From: Bryoerythrophyllum caledonicum
Lineage: Eukaryota; Streptophyta; Bryopsida; Pottiales; Pottiaceae
Assembly: GCA_963971425.1 (NCBI GenBank)
Contig: OZ020526.1
Coordinates: 17,017,173 to 17,081,172, forward strand
Length of the DNA: 64,000 nucleotides
Direction of reading: 5' to 3'
Positions 44,011 through 57,765 of the stretch are shown piece by piece. Within the stretch, counting starts at the first letter, position 1, and every line of letters begins with the position of its first letter. The position numbers and the translations under genes were made by a program. Below the pieces are notes generated by a model that was not told the origin of the DNA, did not search any database, and worked only from the letters and a program-made list of their open reading frames with translations.

Positions 44011-45680
44011 GCATCTTCAACGTAGTTCTCAAATCACGGTTAACATGCTCGTGGAGACTTGAACGCAGGTGTGTTGGTCTCTGCCCTTCGGTTGTACTTG
44101 GTTGAGACAACATTGGTCTGATGAGTGTTGCGTGTCGAATTTGAGAGCAAGGAGTAGGACATGCGCAGGTGTATTACCATCCCAGAATGCCTTAGAATTA
44201 GTGCATGGTAGATCAGAATTGTAATTGTAGGCAATTGTACTTGTAGTTCGAGAAGTTTTTCAGTCTTCTTGTTTGTCACATACCATTTGCTGAGTCTGGC
44301 ACCCGAAAATGCCCTGTTTCTTTTAACAAATTCTCAAATAAATTCTACAAGAAGTTTTAAGAGAATCAACTTTCTAATTAGAGTCAGCCTTATGAATATC
44401 TTTTCTTTTATTAAAAAATTACAAAAGATGAAACATGTTGTGGCCACTATTGAAGCGTGCTATGATTTTACATTCATATTTGGTAACATTTGAAACAGCA
44501 TTTTGCAAATTCCAGAAGCATTTTTTTAATTTACTATTTCTCCACTTCCTATTGCATGAATCATTTGCAATATGGTTTTCTTTTTCCTTGTGCAAAGAGG
44601 ATTAGTGTGCTTTGACTCAAGATAATGTCATATTTTCTTAGTACACATTGCATCATTTTTATTGATTCATAGATTCATGTTTGATCCTGTGTTTAACATT
44701 ACATGCCAAAAATCACAAGTAATGGACATGTCCAAGATAAGAGAAGTGGGCTTGCCATGATTAGGGGTATATAATTAGCCATTTACATAGGAAAGCATTT
44801 AAATGAAGAAATAATTGCTTGATCTAAAATTTGAAGATGGATTGAATTATTATGCCTTATTTTTATGATAGAATCAAATATTCTTGAAAGTAAAAACAAT
44901 GAAGGTCAACCTTCATTGTTTATTTAAAATGATATCTTTTATCTTAGTTTCAACTAGGATATGTAGTTGAAATGCAAAGTCATATTATATTAGATAGAGA
45001 TTTTTTCAGAGAATCCATATTTGCCGTTGCATATAGTTGTCATTTATCCTCGAGAGGGGGTAGTAGTACTATTACACTAACCTATGTCCCTTGGCCATAT
45101 GCTTAGTGAAGAGAATGAACAAACACTATATTCACGTCAGTCTCCTTCGGAGACCGGAGTTCTTCTTCTTTATCACATTCAAATGCGGTCCGCATTTTGT
45201 TCATGATCATGTATCATAAAAACATAAATTATTTTTGTATGTCCATTTGGTAGTTATTTCTATGGCAATAGAAAAATGAGGCACTTGATATCTACATCAA
45301 CCATTGCTTTAGAATCGACTCATGATTAAAAAGAAAGATTCAATAGTTTGCACAAAGGATATAGCAGGTTCTCTATTGATTCTATTTCATTCCTAAAGAA
45401 GTAAAACAAGAATTTTGTATAATTGAATGAATGGTAAGATTTTCATAAAAGTGAAGATTTGTATTGTTGAATTTTGATAGTACGTATTTCAATTAGTTTT
45501 GATTTAATTCTTGTTCTAGTTTCTATAGATTATGTATGTGTTGATGATTAAATGGTGGCTGAAATTGAGCTAAAAATGCTCTAAGAATAGGACAAAGTAC
45601 CATTTTATTCACAGCATTCATTGAACCAAAAAGATAGAAGTAGAAGCCTTTTATTGTTGTTGTTGTTGTATAAAATGATT
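44011..45680. other. AT-rich spacer, no gene seen
   Basis: The first part probably holds the PLGG1 3' UTR. The rest is AT-rich with chance frames only. Confidence 0.5.
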
Positions 45681-45682
45681 TT

Positions 45683-46018
45683 GTGCGAAAGGATGCAATG
45701 CAATTTTTGAGTGGAAATTCATGGGCTTTTGATTCAACGTTCAAAATCAATCAATGTGACCTATTAGTATATGTTACTATTGTTACAAATCTAGATAGAA
45801 GAGGGATACCTGTATTTTTCAAGTTTTGTCCTAAAATGAACAGAAAAGGCATGAAGAAATTGCAATTATGTAATATTTTAACCTTTAGGGAAATGTGTAT
45901 GGTAGAAGCTAGTCATTGGAGGGGCCTCTATTGTATACATCATACATCTTTTAAACAAACCTGTGTGGGTGGCGTTGGAGAGAGAGCTAGACCTATTTAC
46001 CTTTGGACAAACCTATAG
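45683..46018 (+). pseudogene. Possible MULE-like transposase fragment
   Basis: The 111-codon frame contains SWAFDSTFKINQCDLLVYVT and then RRGIPVFFKFCPK, resembling the MULE/FAR1-type transposase core, where a DSTFKTN.YG.PL motif carries the first catalytic Asp and a GxGxP stretch follows. The rest of the core is missing. Assignment rests on one short motif. Confidence 0.4.
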
Positions 46019-46607
46019 GGTGGCCCTGAAGCGAGGGACAGTTCCATATATCTTGGCCAAACGTTTATGGATGGTGTCGAAAGAAAGTTAAACATTGTGA
46101 GGTCAAAATGGGACGAAAGGGGGGGTAAAAAGACCCTACAACAAGGTCGTACAATTATGTTGGCGAAGGAGGCCATGACAAGTGCGGGCCGAGCAGGTTA
46201 GTAGTATTGGGCAGGTGAAGAACTGGGTAAGTAGGGACAGAAGACGAGAGCCCGAGAATCTCTTTCATAGATAGGTGAAGGACAAAGAAGGTAGCCTTGG
46301 ATAGTTGTAGGGTCGAACAACTGGTCATCCCCCCACGATCCAAGTAGGAGTTAGTATGAGGCCAGGCTACCGCCATTGCCCTCCTCGCGAGGCACTTCAC
46401 CTCCCACGAAGCCCTCGGGCAAACTCTTGCTATTCATGATTTCCCTCAAAGCCTTGCCAAAAGCTTTACGGGGCTTATATAGCAAAAGGCCCACTTTCCT
46501 TGTCCATTTTTGTGTCCTGTTTCTCGTCCATTGTGGAAACACCAACGCGGGCAATAATGGACGAGGACACCTCCACATTTTTTTGCCACGCCATCACTTT
46601 GCCGTTA

Positions 46608-46998
46608 GAGCATCTCCACCCCAAGACGGAGAACCACCAAATTGGAGTTTTGTGAGGTCAAAAAGTTGCACCCATCACCTCAAAACGGGGAAACTTTATA
46701 AAATTTTAGAAGTTTTGGTGCATGGCGCACCAAAAACTCCTTGGATGGGGGGAGTGCGCCATTTTTTGATGTTGGTGAGACACCCATACTCGCGCGACAT
46801 GTGGCGCCATGTCATTGATGTCGACACGTGGCGCCGTGTCATTGGTGGCGGGAGGTAAAAGGTCAAAGCATTTTTTTGGGTAAAATTTTTTGGAGCTTGG
46901 GGTGGAGCCAAGCAAGCACCAAACCCTAAACCACTCCTGGCGTGAAATATTTTTTCCATCCTAGCGTGGAAAATTCCATGCCAGGAGTGGAGATGCTC
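46608..46998. mobile_element. PIF/Harbinger-like MITE, copy 2
   Basis: Ends GAGCATCTCCACCCC and GGAGTGGAGATGCTC pair almost perfectly, flanked by TTA at 46605-46607 and 46999-47001. Same terminus and target duplication as 27668-28128, with a different interior. Confidence 0.8.
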
Positions 46999-47157
46999 TT
47001 AGCACCCCGCACTACAAATACAAAACGTTACTCCGTCCACACCGGGCCGGGGCACTTAGACCATCAGACCTAGCCCCGAAAACCAATACAACCAGCCACA
47101 TCCTCAAAACCAAAAAAAACTTCAATCAACTTCTGCAAACTACGCTAGCGAGTGCCG

Positions 47158-47195
47158 CACCCACTCCAATGCTGCCACATGGCGGCACTGGAGTG
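47158..47195. repeat. Short hairpin
   Basis: CCACTCCAATGCTGCCA and TGGCGGCACTGGAGTGG form a stem with few mismatches and almost no loop. A GGTGGAGATGCTTGTG end near 47308 suggests further worn MITE sequence around it. Confidence 0.5.
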
Positions 47196-48076
47196 GTAGG
47201 CAGTCCCCCTCAATTTTGCTGCGTCCAAACAAAAACAATGGCGTTTCCTCACCATTTGCTCACCTGGCCGGGATAACAGGTGAATAGGCTGTAGTGAGGT
47301 GGCGGGCCCCGGTGGAGATGCTTGTGACGAACGTGAAACATGGACATGGATGATAGTAGGTGGATGATAGTTCATGGATGACAATAGATGAATGATAACT
47401 TATGGATGATATGTCTTTCGGGCGGATGAGGGTCCAGAGCGAATGGATGGGCGAGAAAGAGAGGGAAAGAGAAGGGAGGCAAGAGAAAGCAAGCCTGGAA
47501 AGAAAGGGAGAAGATGAGTTTTGCCATAGCTGCGCTTCGACTTGGCTATGGTGGTTAGGGTTTCGTCCACCTCCGCTGCACTGCAATTCGCGTCCCACGC
47601 CCGCAGAATCGTTGCTGATTGTTGCCTCGCGCCCGCTTCTAACGACCTTAATCCGGTCGCATTCCGTCGCGTGAGTCAGCCAGCGCGGAGGACAGACAGG
47701 GGAGCGCGCGCGGGAGGCTGTGTGGCGAATTCGGGAGGCCAGGGGATGCCGCAATGCATGGCGGTGAGTTTTTTTCGTGGAGAGTAGTAGGTTGGAATGT
47801 AGGGCATGGCGGGGTGTGGCCCCTGGCGCTGAGGCCGTGGTGAGGCGCGGGTGTTGGATTGGCGAGGGTTTTCTCTAGCGTGGACAGGCGTGGTTGGGAG
47901 GCGGTGCGATGGTTCTTGTGATGGCGCCTGCTTGGAGGAGCAACGGCCGCGAGAAGTGCGTAGTGCCGTGTGGGGATTGAGAGCGCAGGTTTGGAATCGC
48001 AGTTAGGGTTTTGGAGCAAAGTAGAGGCAGGGCGAGGGAGAGAGGGCGGGCGCTCTCGCAGATGTGACTCCCGGAC

Positions 48077-51000
48077 ATGGCGAAGAAGAAGGGAGGAGCG
48101 GGGAGGGTCGCCAAGGCAGTGGGAGCTGCCGCGGCCGTGTCTACGGAGGCACCTCCGCCCCGGGAGTTCCACAAGGGCGACCTGGTGTTGGCGAAAGTGA
48201 AGGGGTGGCCGGCGTGGCCCGCGCAGGTACGCGGGATACCAATTTATCCGAGCGTCACGTAGGTTTCGCTTGGCAAGCAGGACGATAAGTCTCTCCACGA
48301 GTCGTTGGAAGGTTTTTTGCATGCGGAGCCGGGTTTTTGTCGAAACACGGTCACGGTTCACGACGTTATCTTGTGGCACGCTGTCGGCGTTAGATTTGCA
48401 CTGGTGCCTTCTCGGAGTCGAAAACAGGCGCGACCTACCGTTTGCGTGTTGAGCGTGACCGTAGCAGTTTACTGAGTGCGTCGTGGTGGTCATGAGACGG
48501 GGGCTTGTCTTTTTCCGAGGGATTTCATCTCTACTTAGGAATATTACTTGTCGAGATGCGATGGTGTATGGGAATTGGCCCTCGTCGAGTGCGATTCTGT
48601 AGTGGAGTGTTCGTGAGTCGAATATTTGTCTAGGTTCTAGCGGTTTTCCGTTTTTTGCACCAGTTGCGGAGATTTCTATGTGTGGGTTAGAGTATGGCAC
48701 TGGGGTTGGAGGATTCCGACGTTCTCTGGCATCTAGAATGTGTTGGCAAGGGCTAAGCTTCCACGCATATTCGTCCTGTGGGTCTGCGAATGGATTTAAG
48801 GCATTTTAGGGGAATCTCTACTTCATTGATTGAAACTGCCAGAGGATGAATCTTTTGAGAATGTAACCATAGGATCTTCTAAAGTTATATGAGATGATGT
48901 GGTGAAATTTTCCTGAATTTTGAGCATACAGATTGAAAGATAATTGCAGTCAGAGTGAAAATAATTTGTCTCTTGAAGGGACACTTGGTCCTTTAGAGGT
49001 TAACACAAGCTTTGGGGCCTGCTGGAGATGGGATGCTTTGGGTGACGAGCTGACTCGGTGTTTGTTGTGGTCTCTGCGCCAGGTTGAGAGATTGGAGACG
49101 GATGGGAAGTTCCAGGGAAAGTATTATGTGAAATATTTTGGACCCGGGCAGCAGATGTGAGTGTTCTATCCGCCCTTGTGATTGGAGGATGCTAGGTTCT
49201 GGGCCGTGATTTGCAGAGATAATAAACTGCGTGGGTGTGAATGACAGTGGTTGGTGCTTGCCGACGGAGCTGTCGGATTTTGATGCGGAGCAGAAGGAGG
49301 CGGCCGTTCAGAAGTCGCAGAAGAAGGCTGCGGACAAGAAGTTCACCTTCGCGTTGAACGAGATCTGTGCTCTGCAGGACGAGCGGGCAGGGATCACGCA
49401 CAACGACTCGGGTGACGAGAACGAGGTGGAGGATGAGAATGGGGGATCGCCGGAAGACGACGACGCACTTCGGGACAGTGGGCTGGACGGGCAAGAGGAT
49501 GATGATATGACGAAGGAGGAGGGAGACGTGACCAGCGGCTCAGTGAAGCACGAGACGTTTCTGCCTCAGGTGACGCTGAACCAGCAGGATGACTCTGTCC
49601 CTTTCAACGACGCGAATCCCGAGGAGGACGTGGAGGATGACGCTGCGGACAAGGATTGGAGGGAGAAGCCGGAGTACAACGGAGGCCGTCCGGACACGGA
49701 CGACAGGGCGGCAGTAGAAGGGGCGAAGTCGCTCGGAAATATGGAGTTGGAGGGGAACGAGGGGACGAGGCGTGCTTTCAGGAACGCCCTGAAGAGGATT
49801 AACGAGTCGGCCGAGAAGGATCCAGAACCGAAACGGGAGGAGGCGGAGAGCGAAGGGCAGGTGCTGACATACCAGTACGGGAGGAAGAAGAACCGGAACA
49901 AGAATACCAATCTGGACGGATCGCCGGTCGTGAGTGGCGCATGGACAAGTGGTGGGCAAGCAACTGCAGATGAGCCGGTCCCTTCCGTTGTCGAAACCGG
50001 TGAGGCTCAGACGAAGGTGAAACCGAAGCTGGGTAGACCATCGAAAGCCAGTCAGCAGGCGAAAGCGGGGGCCCGAGACGGCAAGTCGAATGTGCAGGCG
50101 AGCAAGAAGTCGAACGGCGGAGAGAAGGATTCGAAGTTGGAGAGAGGCAGCGGTGGAATTGGCCACGGTGGGAAGTACGCGAAGGATCCTTCGAACAATG
50201 GGCACGACAAGAAGAGAGTTTTTATGACAAAGAAGGACATATACAGGTCCAGCTGGAAGGAAGGAGGCGAGAGTCGGGAACGGAAGTCGGAGGATAAGAA
50301 AGATGTGAAGAGAGTGGGGTCGGAGGCGGACAGGGTAAAGAAGGGACTGAAGAAGCCGCAGATGTTGAGCAAGGAGGTGGGTTGGTAGGTTGCAGTTGGT
50401 TGGGTTACTGGTGTTATAACTTTGCGTGAGTAGATTTTGAGTTGGTTCATCCTTGGCGACATGTCCACGATGGAAGCGTAGTTTCTATCACTGTTTGGGA
50501 TCTTTGTCATGGGTTGTTTTTCATTGAGGTCGTCGTTGTCGACGAGGTTTAGGTGTTGCGCATATGGATATGACAATGTATAATATCAAACAAAGTATGA
50601 GAACTAGGGAAAGTTTTTTGTTTGGATTGTTTGAATGTTGGTGGTGAGCTCTAAGATGTTTTCTGTGATCATCTGCATATTACAAGTAGAGCATTAAATG
50701 ACTAAAGAAAGTTGGTAGGCAGTGCATGCACAGGGGAATGCTGAGCAGGAATGAACGAACGAACGTCTGTGCTGTTGCAGGAAGCGAAGAAACATTCAAC
50801 TGCGCCCAAGCAACGCGACGAGCGCGCGAAGGATAGTTCGGAGAGGAATATCATTTCGGGTTTTCATGGAGGGTCGAAGAGCAAAGGCGATTTTAAAGGA
50901 GTTGCGGTATCGAAGCGGAAAAGGGTGATTGACGACGAGGGAGAAGAGGAGGGAGAGGATGTGTCCATGGAAGGCGAGAGGGGTGATGCCGGGACGAGTC

Positions 51001-54000
51001 CCAAGACCGAAGTAGACGAGAAGCACCTTCCCTTGCTGAAGAGGCCGAAGATATTCGGTGCCGACGAGAAGCAGAAGCATGTGGCGGTGGGTCGCTCGGG
51101 TTTGGACAGTGGCAATGCAGAGAGGGATTCACCGAGGGACGGAAAGTCGAGAGAAAGGGGGACTAGCCTACCCCCGAAAGCGGACAAGGATAGGATGAGG
51201 AAAGCCGCGCTGGATGGCGAGGCTGCGCTGCCTCCTTCGAAACGGCGGAACCGAGCGTTTGCGGCAATGAGTGCTTGCGAAGCGGAGGCTGCAACCGCGA
51301 GTGCAGCTGAATTCAGGGAGCAGGCCGGGAATGGAATGTCCGTTAACCAAGGGGTTGGTAATGAGAATGTAAACAACGAGGGTGCCAGTCCGTTGAAGAC
51401 TGCGACGGTGACACCAGACATTTCAGAGTCTGGCGATGGAGGACATAAAGCGCTGAAAGGAGAAAGCGGGCATGACAATGTTGGACAGGAGAGGATCGAT
51501 AGCAAGAAGCATGTGCCGTTGAGGGACGCACCTGCGTCAGATTCGCCAAGTAAAGGCAGCGAGGAGGCGAGCAAGCTGGCGGGAAGCAAGCTTGAGGGCA
51601 GATCGAAGATTTTCAAATCCAAGAGTGGAGCTGCATCTCAGAATCCTGGTGGTCATGGGAGCCCCGGCGTGACGGAGAAACGCAAGGGACACTTGACGGG
51701 ATCTGAGGGTGGGAAGCTGAGTACGGGCACTTCAGGCGGGACAGAGACTTTCCCCTCGGTTGCGAAGCCGAGTTTTGACGACTCGATCATAAAGAACGCG
51801 TGAGTATTTCAGCATCGTTTGTGGCGTTGTTGCTTTGTTGATGATGCATGTGGTTGCACTACTTATGTCTGGGAAATGACAGGATTGCCTTTGATGGTGT
51901 CTGCATATGCAAACATTTTCCGTTCAATGAGGGTTTTGCACTGGAGTTGTTTACGTGCTGTGACTGGTCGATATGGGAAGGAAACGAGCAAGAGTGTTCC
52001 TGCATTTGTCTTTGACAGAGCTTGATGTTGTATGGTCATGGTGGTGAAGGATGGGTCTGGTTATGATTGCTCGTTTAGAAAGGAAGCGTGGATTGTGTGC
52101 GTATTAATGGGAGATGTTTGGTCGTGTTATCAGGGTTGCACTCGCGATTGAGAAGAAGAATGCGTTGAAGAAGGAGGCAGATTCATCTGCCTCGATGAAG
52201 GTTCTGATTGCTGCAGCTCAAGCAAAGCAGCGGGCTCGGCAGTGTTCTACAGGTGACAGTTGTTGATCTGTGTGGTTGGCCCAGTTGGAGCGCTTAGTCA
52301 GTTGAGATCCTTGATGGTTGTATTGTTTTGTGGACAGTGTTATTTACGGAGACGGTCGTCAATTGGTACAGGTGGATCTGGGTCGTTTGGGTTTTCGGAC
52401 CTGGACAAGTTTACAGGGAGCATGGTGTGCAGCCCTGGGAAGGAAGGTAGCTCGGGGCTGGTGTCGCCAGTTCCACACAGTCAAGGGATCGTGTTGGATC
52501 CGCATGTGGGTTGGAATGCCGGCGTCGATGAGACTGCGTTGATGGATCCAGGAATCGACACAGAAGCCACTATCGCACGAGATACGTTTGTGGGTATGCT
52601 GGAGACACTATCCCGCACTAAGGACAGCATAGGACGCACGACCCGGCAGGCGATGGATTGCGCAAAGCACAGTATCGCTGATCAGGTGAGGATGGGGATG
52701 AGGGTTTGATTCTGGACTGACGAGGTTGTAGAATTATTAGCTGATGGAGTTTGTACGGATACCGCACCAGCATTTTGAGTATGTGGAGATGCTGAGTTGT
52801 GGGTGATGGTGGCATCTGTGGCACATGGCAATGGAGATGAATGGACTGTATATGGTAATTTTGATGTGGTGTTGCTGGAATGGGGATTCTGCAGATTGTG
52901 GAGATTATCGTACTGAAATTGGAGAACGAGCCCAGCTTCCATCGGAGGGTAGACTTTTGGTTTCTTCTGGATTCTGTGACCCAAGTTGCTCATACACAAA
53001 AAGGTTAGTTGTTTGACGGGTTGTTTTCCTTGTCTGGAGCAGGATGTCTTTCTGTTTCTAGCAAGGGATACAATCGCACGTGTCTCGTGCTTTCTATTCG
53101 GTTTGATCTGCTTGGTATGAGGTGCTGCTTTGTGATTTTTGGTGAATCTTTCATTTGTGGATGCGTGACTTATTTGTGTTACACTGTAACTACTCGTGCG
53201 TTGTTCTCAAAGTTAATATTTGGTACTGTGTTGCAATGTTGATAATCTGATTGATTATGTGATCTCTTCATTGTGCGGAACTTGCCAGTCGCGGCATTTC
53301 TTCCGATTGTACAGGAGTTTCTTCCTCGGATATTGAATGCAGCCGCTCCACCTGGAGGTGCTGCTCGCGAGAACAGAAAACAATGCCTGAAGGTAAGCGG
53401 CGTTTTGGGTGGCTCTGTGATGGTGGTGGTTGTTGTAGAAGAGATGTATGGAAATCTTGCAGATTGATGTTGGGTTTGGAGAATTGTGCGTTCTAGCTTC
53501 TGTGCAGTGTGGCTTTCTCCCTTGGCCCTGATTTCCTTGGGTAGTCACATTTCTGATTTCTATTGTGTTGGATATGACCTTTTTTTTGGAAACTGATGGA
53601 TTGTCGTCGTGCAGGTGCTGAACCTGTGGTTGGAAAGGAAGGTGATGCCGGAGTCAATATTGCGACACTTTATGAATGAGATAGAGTCACACAATGAGAT
53701 AGACAAGGGGGCGGGTGGAGGTGGGCACCGGCGACTCTCTCGATATGAGCGCGGAGTGGATGACCCTGTAAGGGACATGGATGGCATGTTAGTGGACGAG
53801 TATGGAAGGTAACGCACCTTTGTACAGAAATGTTTTTGGTGCACAGAGGTGCAGGTCAGCTACAATGTAATCTTGGGTGTTCGGTCATGAGCTGCGCTGG
53901 GAACTTAGACACAGTCTCGGAGACATGACCGATTGCGTTTTGGTCTGGATTGTTTCTTTGTTCTAGTGAAAAGCATGGCCCTACAATGGTATCTGACGGG

Positions 54001-55688
54001 CTGTGTGGTTGGTGTGCAGCAATGCGTCGTTGAACCTGCCGGATCGATTTTCTTTTATCCCTCAGTTGTACGAGGATGAAGAGGAGGGCAGCGAGGATGG
54101 CGATAAGAAAGTGGAGACGGAGTCTGTGGGTGCCATGAACTCGTGTCGTTCAGCCGAAGGTGAGGAAGCTTCGGAGAGACACCGAACCATACTGGAAGAT
54201 GTGGATGGTGAGCTGGAGATGGAGGATGTGTCCCCTACTGCGGAGTCGGAGGTTGCATCGAGCAAGGAGCGCGAGCGACTGCTAGGAGGTCGTTATGCAG
54301 AGGATGCGAGGGTAATTCCGGGGCAGCCCCCTTTGCCTCTGGGCCCTCCACCTTCTATGCCGTCACCACCACCTCTGCCAACAGAGCCGCCTCCTTCACC
54401 CCCTCCGCCGCCCCAGTCCCCTCCTCCACCGTCGACTGGCCCGGAGTCGCCATATCCGAGGACGGGAGTTTCGATGAGGCATTCCCAGGATACGAGCAAT
54501 CACCAGCAGAGCGATTCACCGTCGACACCAACAGGTTTCTCAGGTCACCAAGGGCTATCTCAAGTAAGTGTTCGAGCGCTGCCTTTGGAGATGGTTCGTA
54601 ACAATCGCTTGCAATAGTCAGTTCAATTTTTCGTTTGAATCTTTTTCTTTGGCGGTGTCCACTGGTGAAGTCATTCATACTTAATGTTGGTTGGCTCAGG
54701 GGGGCTCGAGATCGAATTTGTATCCCGGCGGTTCATTGAGCCAGTTGTCGATGCCGCTGGGTTCTCCGCTTCCTCCGACACCTTCTCAGCATAGTAGTCC
54801 AGCGTTAGGCCAAGGCGGTACCGGGGGAATACGTCTGCCACCCCCTCTACCACCCCCTCCGCCTCTTCCTCCGGCGTATCGTCCTCAACAGGTCTGGCCA
54901 GAAATGTCGCCAGCCGGTGAGTCTGACATTTCACCCCGTCTACCACGTCCCGGAGAAGATCAGGTTCGACAAGGAGTCCAGGAGGCGTCTGGTGGCGAGA
55001 GGGGTGAGGAGTTGAGCAATACGCAACAGGATGGTGGAGGTCGTACAAGCTCTGGAGCCTCAGAAGGTGCAGTTCGTGTTTGTTCCAGTTGTTGTGGTCC
55101 TCCTTTAGGATCTAATTTGGTGAATTTACGGTAGTTCCGTGGATGCGAGTTGCATTTGCTGCGAATGATATTTGGAGCAGGGAGCTGATGTTATGGGTGG
55201 GTATACCGTGCAGTGGCAAATGTCGGAGATCAAGGATCAGCAGGTGTTTTGCCTGGTTATGCCTCAAATGCTCCAGTTTATGTGAACCAAGTGAACCAAG
55301 ATCAGTTGTACAGAATGAATGCTGGTGTTCGGCCTGGACCAGGTGCGCAGTTTCCATATGGGCCCGCAGGATTGCAGGCCAGTGTGCGTGGTCGGCCATT
55401 TGGGGGACATTTCAGTCCACATGCACAATATCAAGGGCCTCCGATGAATCCTTCAGGTATTACCCTGGCCTGTGCTCTTTATTTTGGTATGATTTATGAT
55501 TTTAGGAGTAAATATTGGGATTATCTCTGCAGGGATTTGCTGTTTCGCAGTTATTGTAGCCAGTTTAGAACGTTGAATAAGTTTTTGTTCGATTTGTAAT
55601 GGTGGTGTGTTCAGGTAATCAGGGCCCGGCGCAGATGCTTGCTTTCAGACCCGGAGGTCCTACCCATAGCTCGTGGAGACCAGCCTAA
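48077..55688 (+). CDS. HUA2: HUA2-like (HULK) PWWP and CID domain protein
   Basis: Thirteen exons join in phase to 1429 residues (Arabidopsis HUA2 is about 1390): 48077-48226, 49083-49156, 49248-50376, 50781-51799, 52134-52252, 52372-52685, 52895-53003, 53289-53392, 53615-53808, 54020-54563, 54700-54916, 55214-55456, 55615-55688. Residues 30-75 are the PWWP domain (GDLVLAKVKGWPAWPAQ, then GKYYVKYFGPGQQIGWCLP), which reads methylated histone tails. Exons 3-4 are long, charged and low-complexity, with basic nuclear-localisation stretches. Exons 6-9 form the CID-like domain (FVGMLETLSRTKDSIGR, HRRVDFWFLLDSVTQVAHT, CLKVLNLWLERKVMPESIL), which in this family binds RNA polymerase II tail or RNA factors. 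Exons 10-13 are Pro-rich (PPPLPPPPPLPP). Plant HUA2 proteins act in the nucleus in transcription and pre-mRNA processing of flowering genes; the role in this plant is unknown. Intron 1 holds a MITE. Confidence 0.93.
48795..49001. mobile_element. MITE family 1, copy 3, in HUA2-like intron 1
   Basis: Right end TTGGTCCTTTAGAGGTT (48985-49001) and inner GAGATGATGTGGTGAAAT, AGATTGAAAGA and GAAAATAATTTGT match the reverse complement of copy 1 in order. The left end is worn (CATTTTAGGGGAATCTCTAC). Confidence 0.8.
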
Positions 55689-57765
55689 TACATCAATTGT
55701 GGTGGACAGGTAGAGTTTCATCATTTCGAAATGAAGTTCAAACGTATTTGTGATACCGAGCGGATTCGTTTCTTATTCCTGTGTAATTCTGTAGTTACGT
55801 TGCCATGTAGTTTTCCACAGTATATCCGCGGTGGTAAGGTTTTTATGTGGAGTGTAATTTGATTAGGTGAAAGGCTCTTGCTTGAACTGATCACACGTTT
55901 GGTGTTCACTATTCGGCAGGTGCATGTCTGGTGTTTCCATGTCATTACTTAGTACCTCGCCACGGATGCTGATCTCGGAATAGCGTGTAGTTTGCCTGAG
56001 GTGGTGCAACTGTGGAGGAAAGGTAGGAGCCTATGGAGTTGTGACGTTGAAGTGACCTCCTTTGTCGGAGAGACTTGTCCGGGTGGAGTAGTTCATCAAG
56101 GTACTTCATTAAATATCTGGATAAACCCGGCATTAGGGTAGGGCTTTTTTCTGTACATGCTGTACTTTCTGAAGGGGTTGCTGATTGCACACGCTGTAAA
56201 TATTGAGGAGGCTCTGACGTCGTTGGCCACGGCGTTCTGTAGTTCATGAATTCCCACCTTTTGCACGCTAAGCGCTTTCGTCTGCGCTATGGAATACTTT
56301 CTCAGGTCATCGTCCGCTATCCCCGCACTTCGCGTTTAGGGTCTAATCAGTTCTTTTATATGTTTTTGGTTGGCTTTTTCTGATGCATGGAGATCTAACA
56401 TCCCATTTATTTCCGGACTGTGAGTCTTGTTTTTATTTCTATATTAGAAGAGTGCTTCTTTCGTTGGTTGTAGGTTTTCTGAATCTGTAGGCCATGTGCT
56501 GATGCCGCTGGCGTGTGAACCTATTCCACTGAAGTTAGTGGGACGAGCACCAGTTATTTAGAGCTTTAATTTTCTTAACGTGGGGTAACATATTGGTCCA
56601 TGAAACTATATTGTTTTTTCTGGATGAAGCTTGTATCTTTGACGACCATCACAAGCTTGTTCATCGAGTGAACACTCTTGTATGGCTCCTTTTTACCGCT
56701 GATCGCTGTGGAGATTAATTCACATCCTTCACGCGCTGCTGATGTGATGGCAACTGTCTCAGTTAGAGGCGATCACAGTGTACACAATTCTCTTCTCTGA
56801 TTATCGTGATTACAATTCGAGCACCCGTAAAAGAAAAAGGTGTTGATAGCAGCAGACCTCCAACCAATTCTAGTTGAAGGACAGGCAGGCGCTTGAGAAT
56901 TTCATCTCCCGGCCTGGGTTGCATCGATCCCTTGCATCTTGCAAGTAGAATAGCTGTTTGGCTGCGTGCAAAGCAAATACTACCCAGACGTTTTGGAGTC
57001 TCCGAACATGGATCTTCATTCAAACTTCTGCTTCAAACCAAAACCCGATCCGTCTATCAGTTACCCTCGAGGACGTCATTGGCTTCCTCGCTATTGACTC
57101 GGTGTGTGGACATTGTGGGTTGTGCAGGCCTGGACTTGCTGCTTCCAGCGAATTGGTGTTATTATGCAAGAGCCGCTTCCTGAAACGAGGTTTTCCTTTG
57201 CAAGACCGGCTCTTGGGATTGGGTGCCTTGTTTTGAGCATTTTGAGTGCATGCCTTACTATGTTTTGCTGTGATGGAGCCACAGGTGGACGATGGCTTCC
57301 TGTGAAGACTGCAAGAAGAAGATTCAGGAGTCGTCCTCACACACAATTCAAGGCATCGTGAAGTAGGTGATTCAGTCTCTACTTCTAGGATGATTCAGTT
57401 GCTAAATGATATCAATTCTGGTTCTCTTTCCTTTTCTGTTCAGGAAGGTTAGACATGAATTAATATTACTGGGAGAAAGGCAGAATGTTTATGTGGCTTT
57501 TCAGTTGCGGTTTCTTTTCTGATGATATAGGCATTGTTGGTTTTTGCTCTACTCTTGGCCGACGGAATGTTGTTCCAGTGTTGTCTTCATATTTTATTTG
57601 CAGTTTTTACTGGAATTTTTCTGTGTGACGTTTTAGTTGTTTCATTTATGCGACAGAGCTTCAGTGATGAGATGAGGTGGGGATTAAGGTGCATCATTGT
57701 TTAGGAAATGCTTTCTTTCAAGTGTTTGAGATCAGCTGTGTAAGTTTTGTGGCGTGTAGGTGCTT
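55689..57765. other. HUA2-like 3' region and spacer
   Basis: Probably includes the 3' UTR. Overlapping frames at 56890-57360 on both strands give no recognisable protein and no matching splice pattern. Confidence 0.4.

Noticed and set aside
47648-48700. 350-codon minus-strand frame antisense to the HUA2-like 5' end
   Set aside because: It overlaps a well-supported plus-strand exon, is Arg/Pro/Ser-rich as GC-rich antisense frames are, and shows no domain.
49540-50205. 221-codon minus-strand frame
   Set aside because: Antisense of HUA2-like exon 3, with no recognisable protein.
50864-51622. 252-codon minus-strand frame
   Set aside because: It is the mirror of HUA2-like exon 4; its Ser/Pro/Leu-rich make-up follows from the charged sense sequence.
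53040-53110. Extra HUA2-like exon after the acceptor-like TTTCTAG near 53063
   Set aside because: Direct joining of 53003 to 53289 is already in phase and yields a CID-like sequence, so the extra exon is not needed.
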